This document shows, piece after piece, positions 44,913 to 53,720 of a DNA stretch of 64,000 bases (positions are counted from its first letter, which is position 1; every line of letters begins with the position of its first letter). The stretch lies in contig NZ_CP183878.1 of assembly GCF_048572895.1 (NCBI RefSeq), positions 2,728,001 through 2,792,000 of the forward strand, given 5' to 3'. The position numbers were made by a program, and so were the translations under genes. Under the pieces are notes generated by a model. The model was not told where the DNA came from. It saw only the letters and a list, made by a program, of their open reading frames with translations, and did not search any database. The stretch is from Psychrobacillus sp048572895 (GTDB lineage: Bacteria; Bacillota; Bacilli; Bacillales_A; Planococcaceae).

Positions 44913-47297
44913 TTAGTTGCGTAATGGTTTGCCTTTCACTAGCATATGTTGCATTCTTGCTTGAGATTTTGGATCTGCAACTAAGCATAAGAAAGCTTCT
45001 CGCTCCAAGTTAAGTAAATATTGCTCATCCACCAAAGTACCGTATGGGACTTCTCCACCTGCAACAACATAAGCAAGTTTTTTAGCAATTTTCAGATCAT
45101 GTTCACTGATAAAACCAGATAAAAGCATCCCTTCTGCCCCTAAAATTAATGCTGCATATCCCGGAGAACCAGAAACCGGCACTTTTTCACGAATCGGTGC
45201 TTTATAGCCTGCTTCTGCAAGAGCAAGTACCGCCTGCTTCGCATCGTAAATTAAGTGATCTGGATTCACACTAATACCATCCGCAAAATTCAAGAAGTTG
45301 TTTTCTCGCGCTTCTTCCCCTGATGTTGAAACTTTTGCCAGTGCAATCGTTTCAAATACTTTGCTAGCAACCCTTAGATAATCAATCTCCACACCATTTG
45401 GAAGTCCCTTCAAGTGCTTCATATAAAGCTCTTTGTTACCTCCGCCACCTGGGATAAGACCAACCCCAGCCTCCACTAAGCCCATATATGTTTCAGAAGA
45501 TGCTTGGATATGCGCAGCCGGTAAGCAAGTTTCTGCTCCTCCACCTAAAGTCATGCCAAATGGAGCAACGACTACTGGTTTAGCTGAGTACTTAATTTTC
45601 ATCATTGCATTTTGGAATTGACGAACGACAAAATCTAATTCGAAAATATTATCGTCCTGTGCTTCCATTAATATCATTCCAAGGTTCGCTCCCACACTAA
45701 AGTTTTTCCCCTGGTTACCAATGACAAGTCCCTTAAAGTTCTTTTCTACTTCCTCAATGGCAAAACTAATCATTTGAAGGATATCTAATCCAATCGAGTT
45801 TGATTTTGAATGGAATTCAAGTAATGCGACTCCATCACCTAAATCTATTAAACTTGCTCCAGAATTGGATTTAATAACACCATGTTTTTTCTTATATCTT
45901 TTTAAGTCAATTACCTTATCACTTACGGAAATTAATGAATAATCAGTTCCATTGAAATAGAATTGATCACCGTTTTCTTCTTTATAGAAGGATTCGAATC
46001 CTTTATCCAGTAATGATTGGACGAATGCAGGAATTTTGAGACCTTCTTCCGTCATCTTTTCAACTGATTCCTTCACTCCAATTGCATCCCATATTTCAAA
46101 TGGACCTTGTTGCCAGCCGAAGCCCCATTTCATCCCGCGATCAATTGCAACTATATCATCTGCAATTTCACCGTGTAGCTGCGCAGAATAGATTAATGTT
46201 GGACTTAAAATGCTCCAAAGTAATTCACCAGTTCTATCTTTTGCATATGTTAATGTTTTCACTTTTGCAGCAAGACCTTTTTGTTGCTTAGCCATTTCCA
46301 TTGAAGGCGTTTTCAACTTTTTCATCGCTTCATATTCAAGTGTTTCTATATTTAGTTCTTTAATTTCTTTTCCTTCTTTTAAAAAGAACCCTCGCCCTGT
46401 TTTAGCTCCAAGCCACTTATTTTCCAACATTTTTTGCAAAAATACAGGTACTTCAAATACTTTTTGTTCCTCTCCAGTTGTTTGGTCATATACGTTTTTC
46501 GCAACATGTGCAAATGTGTCTAGACCAACCACGTCTAATGTACGGAATGTAGCTGATTTCGGTCTACCAATTAGTGGTCCTGTAACAGAATCTACCTCGC
46601 CAACCGAATACCCTCTAGCTTGCATTTCGCATAATGTTACAAGCAAACCATATGTCCCAATGCGGTTTGCTATGAAGTTAGGAGTATCTTTTGCAAGTAC
46701 GACACCTTTTCCTAGCACGTCTTCTCCGAATTGCTTCATGAATTCTATAACTTCTGGATCCGTAGTTTTAGCCGGGATTACTTCTAATAGTTTCAAATAG
46801 CGTGGAGGATTGAAGAAATGTGTACCTAAGAAATGCTTTCCAAAATCAATTGAACGTCCTTCCACCATTGCATTAATACTAATGCCAGATGTATTAGAGC
46901 TAATGATTGTTCCTGCCTTACGCACTGTATCTATTTTTTCATATAAGCTTTTTTTTACTTCTAAGTTTTCAACTACTACTTCGATAATCCAGTCCACGTC
47001 TTTTAGTTTTTCAAGATCGTCCTCTAAGTTTCCTACAGTTATGAGCTGCAGGTTTTTCTTAGCAGTAAGCGGTGCTGGTTTTTGCTTCAACAATTTTTGA
47101 ATAGCTGTCCCCGCAAATTTATTTCTTACTGCTGGATGTTCTAAAGTTAACCCCTTTGCTTCCTCATCTTCACTAACTTCTTTAGGTACGATATCTAATA
47201 ATAATGTAGGAATTCCAATATTCGCTAAGTGGGCAGCAATTCCTGAACCCATTACACCCGAACCTAAAACAGCTGCTTTTTTAATTTGATATGTCAC
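44913..47297 (-). CDS. fadN: 3-hydroxyacyl-CoA dehydrogenase / enoyl-CoA hydratase fusion
   Basis: About 794 residues. The N-terminal NAD-binding dehydrogenase has AAVLGSGVMGSGIAAHLANI and HFFNPPRYLKLLEVIP. A crotonase-type hydratase domain follows in the C-terminal half (GNQGKNFSVGANLGM and the GMTLGGGAETCLPA oxyanion region). The order (dehydrogenase first) is that of B. subtilis FadN. Of two GTG codons, the one at 47297 is 8 bases after GGGGAGG. It heads the operon, with a FadR-type operator upstream. Confidence 0.93.
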   Translation of the reverse strand: MTYQIKKAAVLGSGVMGSGIAAHLANIGIPTLLLDIVPKEVSEDEEAKGLTLEHPAVRNKFAGTAIQKLLKQKPAPLTAKKNLQLITVGNLEDDLEKLKDVDWIIEVVVENLEVKKSLYEKIDTVRKAGTIISSNTSGISINAMVEGRSIDFGKHFLGTHFFNPPRYLKLLEVIPAKTTDPEVIEFMKQFGEDVLGKGVVLAKDTPNFIANRIGTYGLLVTLCEMQARGYSVGEVDSVTGPLIGRPKSATFRTLDVVGLDTFAHVAKNVYDQTTGEEQKVFEVPVFLQKMLENKWLGAKTGRGFFLKEGKEIKELNIETLEYEAMKKLKTPSMEMAKQQKGLAAKVKTLTYAKDRTGELLWSILSPTLIYSAQLHGEIADDIVAIDRGMKWGFGWQQGPFEIWDAIGVKESVEKMTEEGLKIPAFVQSLLDKGFESFYKEENGDQFYFNGTDYSLISVSDKVIDLKRYKKKHGVIKSNSGASLIDLGDGVALLEFHSKSNSIGLDILQMISFAIEEVEKNFKGLVIGNQGKNFSVGANLGMILMEAQDDNIFELDFVVRQFQNAMMKIKYSAKPVVVAPFGMTLGGGAETCLPAAHIQASSETYMGLVEAGVGLIPGGGGNKELYMKHLKGLPNGVEIDYLRVASKVFETIALAKVSTSGEEARENNFLNFADGISVNPDHLIYDAKQAVLALAEAGYKAPIREKVPVSGSPGYAALILGAEGMLLSGFISEHDLKIAKKLAYVVAGGEVPYGTLVDEQYLLNLEREAFLCLVADPKSQARMQHMLVKGKPLRN

Positions 47298-47318
47298 GTG
47301 CACAGCCTCCCCTTCTCC

Positions 47319-47340
47319 TTGAATGAATGCTCATTCATTT
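47319..47340 (-). promoter_or_regulatory. FadR-type operator upstream of fadN
   Basis: TGAATGAATGCTCATTCATT (47320-47339) is a near-perfect palindrome and closely matches the known B. subtilis FadR box TGAATGAMTANTCATTCA. FadR represses fad genes and is released by long-chain acyl-CoA. It lies about 20 bases before the fadN start. Confidence 0.85.
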
Positions 47341-47494
47341 TAATAACAAAAAAATAGAAGCAACCTCTATGTCTATTATTTTAGAACAATATTTAAATTT
47401 TCGCAATAATAAAATGAATAAATAATACTTTTTTCTTTCTCCTATTTAAGAAACAGTGTACACTGTAAACAAAGTCATAGGAGGTAAATAAAAC

Positions 47495-47812
47495 ATGCAA
47501 AAAATAACAACTACTGAACAATTTAATGAGATTATTTCTGGGGATAAAGAGGTATTAGTGAAATTTGAAGCTGGTTGGTGTCCTGATTGCCGTCGTATGG
47601 AAATGTTCATCGATCCAATCATCGAAAAATATAACCAGTATACTTGGTACGAAGTCAATCGTGATGAGCTACCTGAAGTTGCTGAAAAATATGAAGTAAT
47701 GGGAATCCCAAGTCTTCTTATATACCAAAACGGCGAGAAAAAAGCACATCTTCATAGTGCAAACGCAAAATCTCCTGAGCAGGTAACTGAATTTTTAGAT
47801 GCTCAAAACTAA
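47495..47812 (+). CDS. Thioredoxin family protein (YtpP-like)
   Basis: 105 residues, thioredoxin fold, active-site CPDC in EAGWCPDCRRM and cis-proline in GIPSLLIYQNGE. Probably a cytosolic thiol-disulfide protein resembling YtpP. ATAGGAGGT precedes the ATG. The last 36 bases of the gene are repeated about 97 bases downstream. Confidence 0.87.
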   Translation: MQKITTTEQFNEIISGDKEVLVKFEAGWCPDCRRMEMFIDPIIEKYNQYTWYEVNRDELPEVAEKYEVMGIPSLLIYQNGEKKAHLHSANAKSPEQVTEFLDAQN

Positions 47813-47873
47813 GTAAGACAGTATCTATAAGAACAAAGCATCTAAATATTATATTGCGACGAGCTGTGCGCAG

Positions 47874-47910
47874 GAGCACGGTAACTGAATTCTTAGATGC
47901 ACAGAACTAA
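47874..47910 (+). repeat. Diverged copy of the thioredoxin gene 3' end
   Basis: GAGCACGGTAACTGAATTCT to the TAA at 47908-47910 repeats 47777-47812 (GAGCAGGTAACTGAATTTTT to TAA) with a few changes, and still ends in a stop codon. Confidence 0.75.
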
Positions 47911-47918
47911 ATGTATAG

Positions 47919-47955
47919 AAAGGCTGTTTCTTTGGGAAGCAGCCTTTTCTTTTTA
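47919..47955 (+). terminator. Terminator downstream of the thioredoxin-like gene
   Basis: AAGGCTGTTTC / GGAAGCAGCCTT hairpin followed by TTCTTTTT. Confidence 0.8.
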
Positions 47956-48010
47956 ATCGGGACCAATTAGATCTATTCTGTAAAATAAGAAAACAGAGGT
48001 GCATTTATAT

Positions 48011-48475
48011 ATGTCGCAAGAACAAGAAATACTTGAATTAAAAGAAAAAATCACTTATTACGAACGAATTATTAAAACAATTTCTACCCCTATTATTCCA
48101 TCCATCGTTCCTAGGACTATTTTAATTCCCATTGCTGGCTATATGTTTAGAGAGCGCTTTGAAAATATTCAGACTAAAACACTGCAATATATTGGAGAGC
48201 ATAAAGAAATTGAACATGCGGTATTTGATTTTACTGGGGTTAATGTAGAAGATGTAGAAGCATTCGATTACAATGAACTTGCTATATCTATTTCCAGTTT
48301 GAATAGCTCCCTTAGGTTAATGGGAATTCGTCCAATTTATGTGGGATTCAATCCCCGATTTATTCGAGAAATTGTTCATGCTAGTATTCAAGTGGATATT
48401 GAGACATATAAAAGCTTCCGTGAAGCATTGAACAAGCTTTTAGTTGAATCAAACAAATCTATAAGTGTTAAATGA
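48011..48475 (+). CDS. STAS-domain protein (RsbR/RsbS-like)
   Basis: 154 residues: a short N-terminal helix or coiled coil (EQEILELKEKITYYERII) and a STAS domain of the kind found at the C-terminus of RsbR-type stressosome proteins (SIVPRTILIPIAGYM, HAVFDFTGVNVEDVEAFDYNEL, MGIRPIYVGFNP). The threonine or serine usually phosphorylated after the VxD motif is not present. The ATG at 48011 follows AGAGGTG. Possibly a modulator of a sigma-B-like pathway; no other rsb gene is nearby. Confidence 0.72.
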   Translation: MSQEQEILELKEKITYYERIIKTISTPIIPSIVPRTILIPIAGYMFRERFENIQTKTLQYIGEHKEIEHAVFDFTGVNVEDVEAFDYNELAISISSLNSSLRLMGIRPIYVGFNPRFIREIVHASIQVDIETYKSFREALNKLLVESNKSISVK

Positions 48476-48481
48476 GCATTT

Positions 48482-48522
48482 AAAGGAGAGCTGCCTCAAT
48501 ACAATAGCGCCTCTCCTTTTTT
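48482..48522. terminator. Bidirectional terminator
   Basis: AAAGGAGAG / CTCTCCTTT with a 21-base loop and a T run, between convergent genes. Confidence 0.75.
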
Positions 48523-48553
48523 AATAACTATTCACTACAAGCTAGGGAACAGT

Positions 48554-49810
48554 TTAAAAAGTTGTAAAACAAATTGGCCCATTTTTGGGTTTAAACCATT
48601 CATCTAACATTTTGGGATCCAACTGATCCACTTCTACTTCCCCGTAATTATAAAGAGATTCTAACGCTACACAGCCCATCCACCACGAACTTAAATCTTG
48701 TATTCCGATAGTAAGATTTACTTTTTCATTGGTTCTTTCCACTTTATGAATTTCCCACCGGTCTTTACTATATGATAATTCATATACTCCGTGCTGCTCC
48801 CCAATAAATGAATCCTCTAGTGCCAATAAAATCTTTGTATTTTCCTGAGGTCTTCCTAGTCCATGAAAATTAGTGCCCTTAACAAACGACTCTATATTTG
48901 TAATTCGATACATGATACCTGACCCAGTAGTAGCAACTTCGTGATAAACACTAGGAATTACATGATTTGAATCATTTGAGGGATTAGACAGACTATATAC
49001 AAATGATTGATCATTTGTACGGAAAATAACTCGGTCTACTTGATCCTGCTGTGAACTTACCCAAGAAGCGAGTTGCTTATAGGCACTTGGCTTACTCCAA
49101 ATCCATTCGTGTATAATCATATGCTGGTGTAGAAAATGGCTGTCCTTTACAGGTTCCAATGTGAATGCCAATGCCCCTACTAAGCGTTTTTCTTCTTCTA
49201 CTCCCACATAATACGTTTTTCTAGTTTTAATATATTCTTTTTCCTTCCAAGTTCTTTTCAACATCCCATGATTATTTTGAGCGTATTCGTTATATAGGGA
49301 TACGATGGCCTCTTCATCCGATGGTGCTAAAAATTTCACCTGGCTTTTATTGCCGTCTGCTATCAGTTCTCCTGGTTTAAACTTAAATTCATATCGTAAT
49401 GGTCCGTACCCATAGCCCATTTTCCGATAAAAACTTGGGTTAAAAGGATATAATGAGACAAGCCCAACATTTTCCTGTCTAGCGTAGTCATGAAAATGTG
49501 ATAGAAGTTGATATGCCACTTTTTCTTTTTTATGTAACAAATGAACAGCAACCATCCCAATACCAAATATACGTTGAAACCTACCATTTACATTACATTC
49601 AAAATCATTCACTCGAAATATCCCAAGAAGTTCACCCTGTTCATCAAAACAACCAAAAAATTGTATCCCATTGTCTTCATGTTGTTCTATTGCCAATCGC
49701 TCTACGAATTCTTTTTTCTTTTCATCTGACTGTATCTGCATACCTGGATAAGCAAGTGCTGCTATATCTGCTGCCTGTTTCAAGTCTTCCGATTGCAGTA
49801 ACCTAATCAT
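48554..49810 (-). CDS. Eis-like GNAT N-acetyltransferase
   Basis: 418 residues with the Eis layout: an N-terminal GNAT domain (FGIGMVAVHLLHKKEKVAYQLL is the acetyl-CoA region; LVSLYPFNPSFYRKMGYGYG), a second GNAT-like middle region and a C-terminal sterol-carrier-like domain ending in a free carboxyl (PICFTTF). Eis proteins acetylate amines, sometimes aminoglycosides; the substrate here is unknown. AAAGGAGAAATGG precedes the ATG. Confidence 0.85.
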   Translation of the reverse strand: MIRLLQSEDLKQAADIAALAYPGMQIQSDEKKKEFVERLAIEQHEDNGIQFFGCFDEQGELLGIFRVNDFECNVNGRFQRIFGIGMVAVHLLHKKEKVAYQLLSHFHDYARQENVGLVSLYPFNPSFYRKMGYGYGPLRYEFKFKPGELIADGNKSQVKFLAPSDEEAIVSLYNEYAQNNHGMLKRTWKEKEYIKTRKTYYVGVEEEKRLVGALAFTLEPVKDSHFLHQHMIIHEWIWSKPSAYKQLASWVSSQQDQVDRVIFRTNDQSFVYSLSNPSNDSNHVIPSVYHEVATTGSGIMYRITNIESFVKGTNFHGLGRPQENTKILLALEDSFIGEQHGVYELSYSKDRWEIHKVERTNEKVNLTIGIQDLSSWWMGCVALESLYNYGEVEVDQLDPKMLDEWFKPKNGPICFTTF

Positions 49811-49951
49811 TCCATTTCTCCTTTTTTTAACGAATGTGTTAAATTATATTATAGAATAGACAAACAATTAGGAGAATAAGAATTTCTTATAATTCAAAAA
49901 AAAGAGTTTCCCCATATATAACAGGAAAACTCCATAATCCGGAGGTCGTAT

Positions 49952-50467
49952 ATGAAATTTCAACTGCCAGTTCAAGGTTATTCTCAATATGATTCATCGA
50001 TTCAAGAAAACTATCGTGCATCTGCTTGTGGACCAGTTACCGCTTACGTTTTGTTAAATTATTTGTTACCTAATGCAAGTCCCTATCAGCCTAATGATTT
50101 ATATAAAAAGTTAGAGGGAACCCGCATTGGGTTATTCTCTTATCGATTTATTCGAAACTTGCGTAAGTTGCTAGGGCCTAAATGGGAAGTAAACAAATGT
50201 ACATTTCAAGTAGCTTTAAACGAGTTGAAAAACGGAAGACCTGTTGCATTAAAATTTGATAAATATTTTTCACTACAATGGAATAAAAAATTCAATTTTT
50301 CCTACCACTGGGTTCCACTTATTGGCTATGAATTAGTTGATAGTGAGGTGGTGCTAATCATCCATGACAATGGAGGTAGAAATCGGCCTAGCCAAATTAG
50401 AAAAGTTCGCTATTCAAACAATTCTTCGATTCTTACTTTTGTTCGAATTACTCCGATGGAAGAATAA
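49952..50467 (+). CDS. C39-like peptidase family protein
   Basis: 171 residues resembling C39-type cysteine peptidases: the catalytic cysteine in SACGPVTAYVLLNYL, histidine in YHWVPLIGYE and aspartate in IIHDNGG. No signal peptide or ABC partner, so it is a stand-alone peptidase of the YvpB kind. CCGGAGGTCG precedes the ATG. Its stop directly abuts the stop of the convergent exonuclease gene, with no terminator between. Confidence 0.8.
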   Translation: MKFQLPVQGYSQYDSSIQENYRASACGPVTAYVLLNYLLPNASPYQPNDLYKKLEGTRIGLFSYRFIRNLRKLLGPKWEVNKCTFQVALNELKNGRPVALKFDKYFSLQWNKKFNFSYHWVPLIGYELVDSEVVLIIHDNGGRNRPSQIRKVRYSNNSSILTFVRITPMEE

Positions 50468-51343
50468 CTATTTTTGAAGCTGTCTAGCCAAAATAGTATA
50501 CCCATGCTCATATAAGAAATCGTGTTTGTCCGCAGGAATATCTTTTATGAGTAAATGTTCCAGCTCTGCTCCTATCGGGACATCTCTTCGGATTGTAGCC
50601 AGCTCCTTGGAAAGTTTCAACATTTCCAAGTCCGTCTCAATTTTCGTTCGCTGACCTGCTTTCAAAAGAGGTAATGCTTCTAAAACTTTGTCTACGGTTC
50701 CATAGGTTTGGACAAGCTGTAGTGCAGTTTTTGGACCTATTCCCTTCACTCCTGCATAGCCATCACTGGAATCTCCCATAAATGCCTTCACATCTGGGAA
50801 AAGCAATGGAGAAATACCATATTCTTCAACGAAACGAGCTTCATTGTATACATCATAAATGGTAAAACCTTTTTTAGTGAACGCAATATCTGTCGATGGC
50901 TCTAATAATTGCAAAAGATCCTTATCTCCGCTCACTATCGTAAACCTTGCGTCCTCCTTCCACTTATGCGTTATCGAAGCAATCGTATCATCAGCTTCCA
51001 TTCCAGCTAGTCCAAAGTTCATCCACCCCAAATGCTCCGATAAATCCTGAGCCATATCGAATTGTGGAATAAGCTCTTCGGCCGGCTTAGGTCTGTTTGC
51101 TTTATAACCATCGTAAAGCTCATTTCTAAATGTAAGCATGCCTTTATCCCAGCAAATAGCCATATGAGTAGGCTGCATCAGATTTTGTGCCGCCAATACA
51201 TGACGAGCGAACCCTTGCACTGCATTTGTCGGAATACCTTTGTCATTTTTAAAATAATTCCCGGACATTGCAGTTGCAAAAAAAGATCTAAATAATAATG
51301 CCATTCCATCTATTACTAATACATGTGGTTTTTCCTGAGTCAT
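50468..51343 (-). CDS. ypcP: 5'-3' exonuclease (YpcP family)
   Basis: A 291-residue FEN/5'-3' exonuclease, like the N-terminal domain of DNA polymerase I but free-standing. Metal-binding aspartates occur in LVIDGMALLFRSF, AGMEADDTIA, VSGDKDLLQLL and MGDSSDGYAGVKGIGPKTA (helix-hairpin-helix). It removes RNA primers and flaps. The ATG at 51343 has 8-base spacing to AAGGATG. Confidence 0.92.
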   Translation of the reverse strand: MTQEKPHVLVIDGMALLFRSFFATAMSGNYFKNDKGIPTNAVQGFARHVLAAQNLMQPTHMAICWDKGMLTFRNELYDGYKANRPKPAEELIPQFDMAQDLSEHLGWMNFGLAGMEADDTIASITHKWKEDARFTIVSGDKDLLQLLEPSTDIAFTKKGFTIYDVYNEARFVEEYGISPLLFPDVKAFMGDSSDGYAGVKGIGPKTALQLVQTYGTVDKVLEALPLLKAGQRTKIETDLEMLKLSKELATIRRDVPIGAELEHLLIKDIPADKHDFLYEHGYTILARQLQK

Positions 51344-51446
51344 TTTAAACATCCTTTTTTTAAAGTTAACTTATTATAACACGAGTAGATTGAATCTATT
51401 AAATGAGGGGTATATATAGATACACTAATAGAATGGAGTATGAAAG

Positions 51447-52661
51447 ATGAAAATACATAACGGATCACTCTATTGGCCTACCACTACAAAGCCATTCGAA
51501 CCAAAAAATACTTATGAACAACTAGACATATACGATGTTGTAATAGTCGGTTCCGGAATGTCCGGCTCACTTACTGCGCTTGCATTAGCAAAAAGTGATC
51601 TGCGGGTAGCAATAGTAGACAAGCGTGAGATGGCAACAGGGAGCTCTAGTGCGAATACAGGGCTCCTGCAATATTCGAATGATATTATGCTACATGAACT
51701 AATCGAGCAAATTGGGGAAAAAGAAGCCGTCCGCTTTTATCAACTTTGTTATGAAGCAATGGATGACCTTGAGAGTATAGCAAAGAACCTCCCCATAGAA
51801 GTAGACTTCATTCGTAGACCAAGTATATGTTATGCAAGCGACGAAAATGATGTAGAAAAGATTAAAGCTGAATATGAAACATTAAAAAAGTATGGATTTC
51901 CTTGTGACTATTGGGGACGAAATGAAATGGCTAAAAAAATGCCTTTTTCAAAACATGGAGCCTTAGTAACATTTGAAGATGCGGAGATTAATCCACTGAA
52001 GTTTGTACATGGGATACTAACTAGATTAGAGGAGTTAGGTGTCCATTTATTTCCATATACAGAGGTATTGGATGTATTTGAGGATAATGATACTTTAGAT
52101 ATACGTACCTCTGGTCAATCTTTTTTAGCCAAACATATCGTCTACACAACTGGCTATGAAACAACCCCCGTAGGTGAACGGATGGGAGCAGATATTAATC
52201 GTTCCTATGCATTTGTTAGCAATCCAATCCCAGAGTTTAGCGATTGGTATGAACAAGCATTAATATGGGAAACAAAGCGACCTTATTTATACATTCGCTC
52301 AACAGTTGAAGGAAGATTGGTTGTTGGAGGATTAGACGAGGATAAACCAGAAGCCCCCCACTCTGACGAAATCATTCAGAGACGAGCGGAAAATTTATTA
52401 AACCAGGCAAGAGAACTATTTCCTAATTATGATATTCAAATAGATTATGCGTATGCTGCTAGTTTTGGGGAGTCTGTTGATAATATACCATTTATCGGTC
52501 AACATCCTAACAAACAGAACCAATTCTATTTACTTGGTTATGGAGGCAATGGAACTGTATATAGTATGCTTGGGTCTCAAATTTTAAAAGATTTAATAAT
52601 TGGTAACCGAAATGAAGATGCCGTGCTTGTACAACTTGAACGGAAGTATGGTATAAAATAA
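51447..52661 (+). CDS. FAD-dependent oxidoreductase (DAO/glycine oxidase-like family)
   Basis: 404 residues. The Rossmann motif DVVIVGSGMSGSLTALAL is at 30-47, and the C-terminal FAD segment is FYLLGYGGNGTVYSMLGSQ. It belongs to the D-amino acid oxidase family (COG0665). The substrate cannot be assigned. The ribosome binding site is modest (TGGAG). It is monocistronic, with a terminator after it. Confidence 0.85.
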   Translation: MKIHNGSLYWPTTTKPFEPKNTYEQLDIYDVVIVGSGMSGSLTALALAKSDLRVAIVDKREMATGSSSANTGLLQYSNDIMLHELIEQIGEKEAVRFYQLCYEAMDDLESIAKNLPIEVDFIRRPSICYASDENDVEKIKAEYETLKKYGFPCDYWGRNEMAKKMPFSKHGALVTFEDAEINPLKFVHGILTRLEELGVHLFPYTEVLDVFEDNDTLDIRTSGQSFLAKHIVYTTGYETTPVGERMGADINRSYAFVSNPIPEFSDWYEQALIWETKRPYLYIRSTVEGRLVVGGLDEDKPEAPHSDEIIQRRAENLLNQARELFPNYDIQIDYAYAASFGESVDNIPFIGQHPNKQNQFYLLGYGGNGTVYSMLGSQILKDLIIGNRNEDAVLVQLERKYGIK

Positions 52662-52716
52662 TTATAAACTTTTGAACTTATGCAATCCCAAATTTGTATG
52701 AATTTGAAACTTTAGT

Positions 52717-52752
52717 ATAAGACAAAGGGTGAAAATAATCCCTTTGTCTTTT
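52717..52752. terminator. Bidirectional terminator at the end of the polysaccharide cluster
   Basis: AGACAAAGGG / CCCTTTGTCT with a 10-base loop and a T run; it serves the oxidoreductase gene and the leftward cluster. Confidence 0.88.
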
Positions 52753-52753
52753 T

Positions 52754-53716
52754 TCATGTAATAATTTTCAAAACTTCCGTAACATCTCGCATATGCATAC
52801 TTTGAAAGTTATACTTTTTCGTTAGATAGTTGATATGCTTTAAGATTTCTTCTAAAAATTCAAGGTTTTCTTTTGTGTTTTTACCAAAATTATGAGGATG
52901 CCACCATAAATGATAGAGTTCGTTTTTCTTTGCTGCTTTCGTTAATCCATTTTTTATTCTACGCAAACGAAGCTGCTCCAATATGTTCCATCTTTTGTTG
53001 TATGGTCTCAAAAAACGACTAGAGGGAATGTTGGCAATAGGAACTGTTTCGATATCCTTAAGGCTATACGTATGATGACCCGTTATATTAATATAAGCAT
53101 CTACCAATCGGCATAAACGCTTTAACCTTGTATTTGTTTTACTAGTATAGGAACGGTATACCCAGCTTTTTTCATTTCCCCGATAAGCCTCTAATCCAAG
53201 CTCCTTACATACTAGTAAATAATCAGGGTTTACTTGATTCCTTGGAAAAACTAAGGAAGTTACTTTATCCCCTAAGGAAGAAACAGCTTCCAAATCCTTT
53301 TCAAAATGCTCTATACTCTGACCAGTTTCTAAACAATAATAATGTGTAAAAGTATGCGTACCAATCTCTTGATTAGGGGTTTCTCGTATCATACTTATTA
53401 GCGAGTTGCCAAAATGGTAGGGATCCAAAGTTTCATTATCCCCTACTTTCGAGAAATTTTGTACTGGATTAAACGCAGTATTATCATATGGGATATCTAT
53501 CGTGTTTAAATATGATAATAATTCCTGTTTATCCTTGCAATACAGCATACCAACAATTGCCCATGTCGCATGAATATCATATTTTAAAAACAATTGGAGT
53601 ATTTGAGGAATAGCTAATCGAGCACCTAGAATATTGGCACCGTATTCTTCTATTGTATAAACATCATGTACTCCCCAATTAAGCTCAAAATCTAATGAAA
53701 TAATAAGAGCTCCCAG
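52754..53716 (-). CDS. Polysaccharide deacetylase family protein, probable CTG start
   Basis: About 320 residues. Deacetylase motifs: SLDFELNWG at the N-terminus (motif 1), IGTHTFTH (metal histidines), FPRNQ, and HLWWHPHNFG near the end. A TTG exists at 53593, but that start would remove motif 1. Upstream in the same frame there is no ATG, GTG or TTG; CTG at 53716 lies 7 bases after AAAGGA and gives a natural N-terminus, MGALIISLDFE. No signal peptide is seen. It probably removes acetyl groups from the cluster's polysaccharide or its precursor. It is the last gene of the cluster. Confidence 0.78.
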   Translation of the reverse strand: MGALIISLDFELNWGVHDVYTIEEYGANILGARLAIPQILQLFLKYDIHATWAIVGMLYCKDKQELLSYLNTIDIPYDNTAFNPVQNFSKVGDNETLDPYHFGNSLISMIRETPNQEIGTHTFTHYYCLETGQSIEHFEKDLEAVSSLGDKVTSLVFPRNQVNPDYLLVCKELGLEAYRGNEKSWVYRSYTSKTNTRLKRLCRLVDAYINITGHHTYSLKDIETVPIANIPSSRFLRPYNKRWNILEQLRLRRIKNGLTKAAKKNELYHLWWHPHNFGKNTKENLEFLEEILKHINYLTKKYNFQSMHMRDVTEVLKIIT

Positions 53717-53720
53717 TTCC

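Noticed and set aside
46210..46800. 196-codon plus-strand frame
   Set aside because: Antisense to fadN; no independent evidence.
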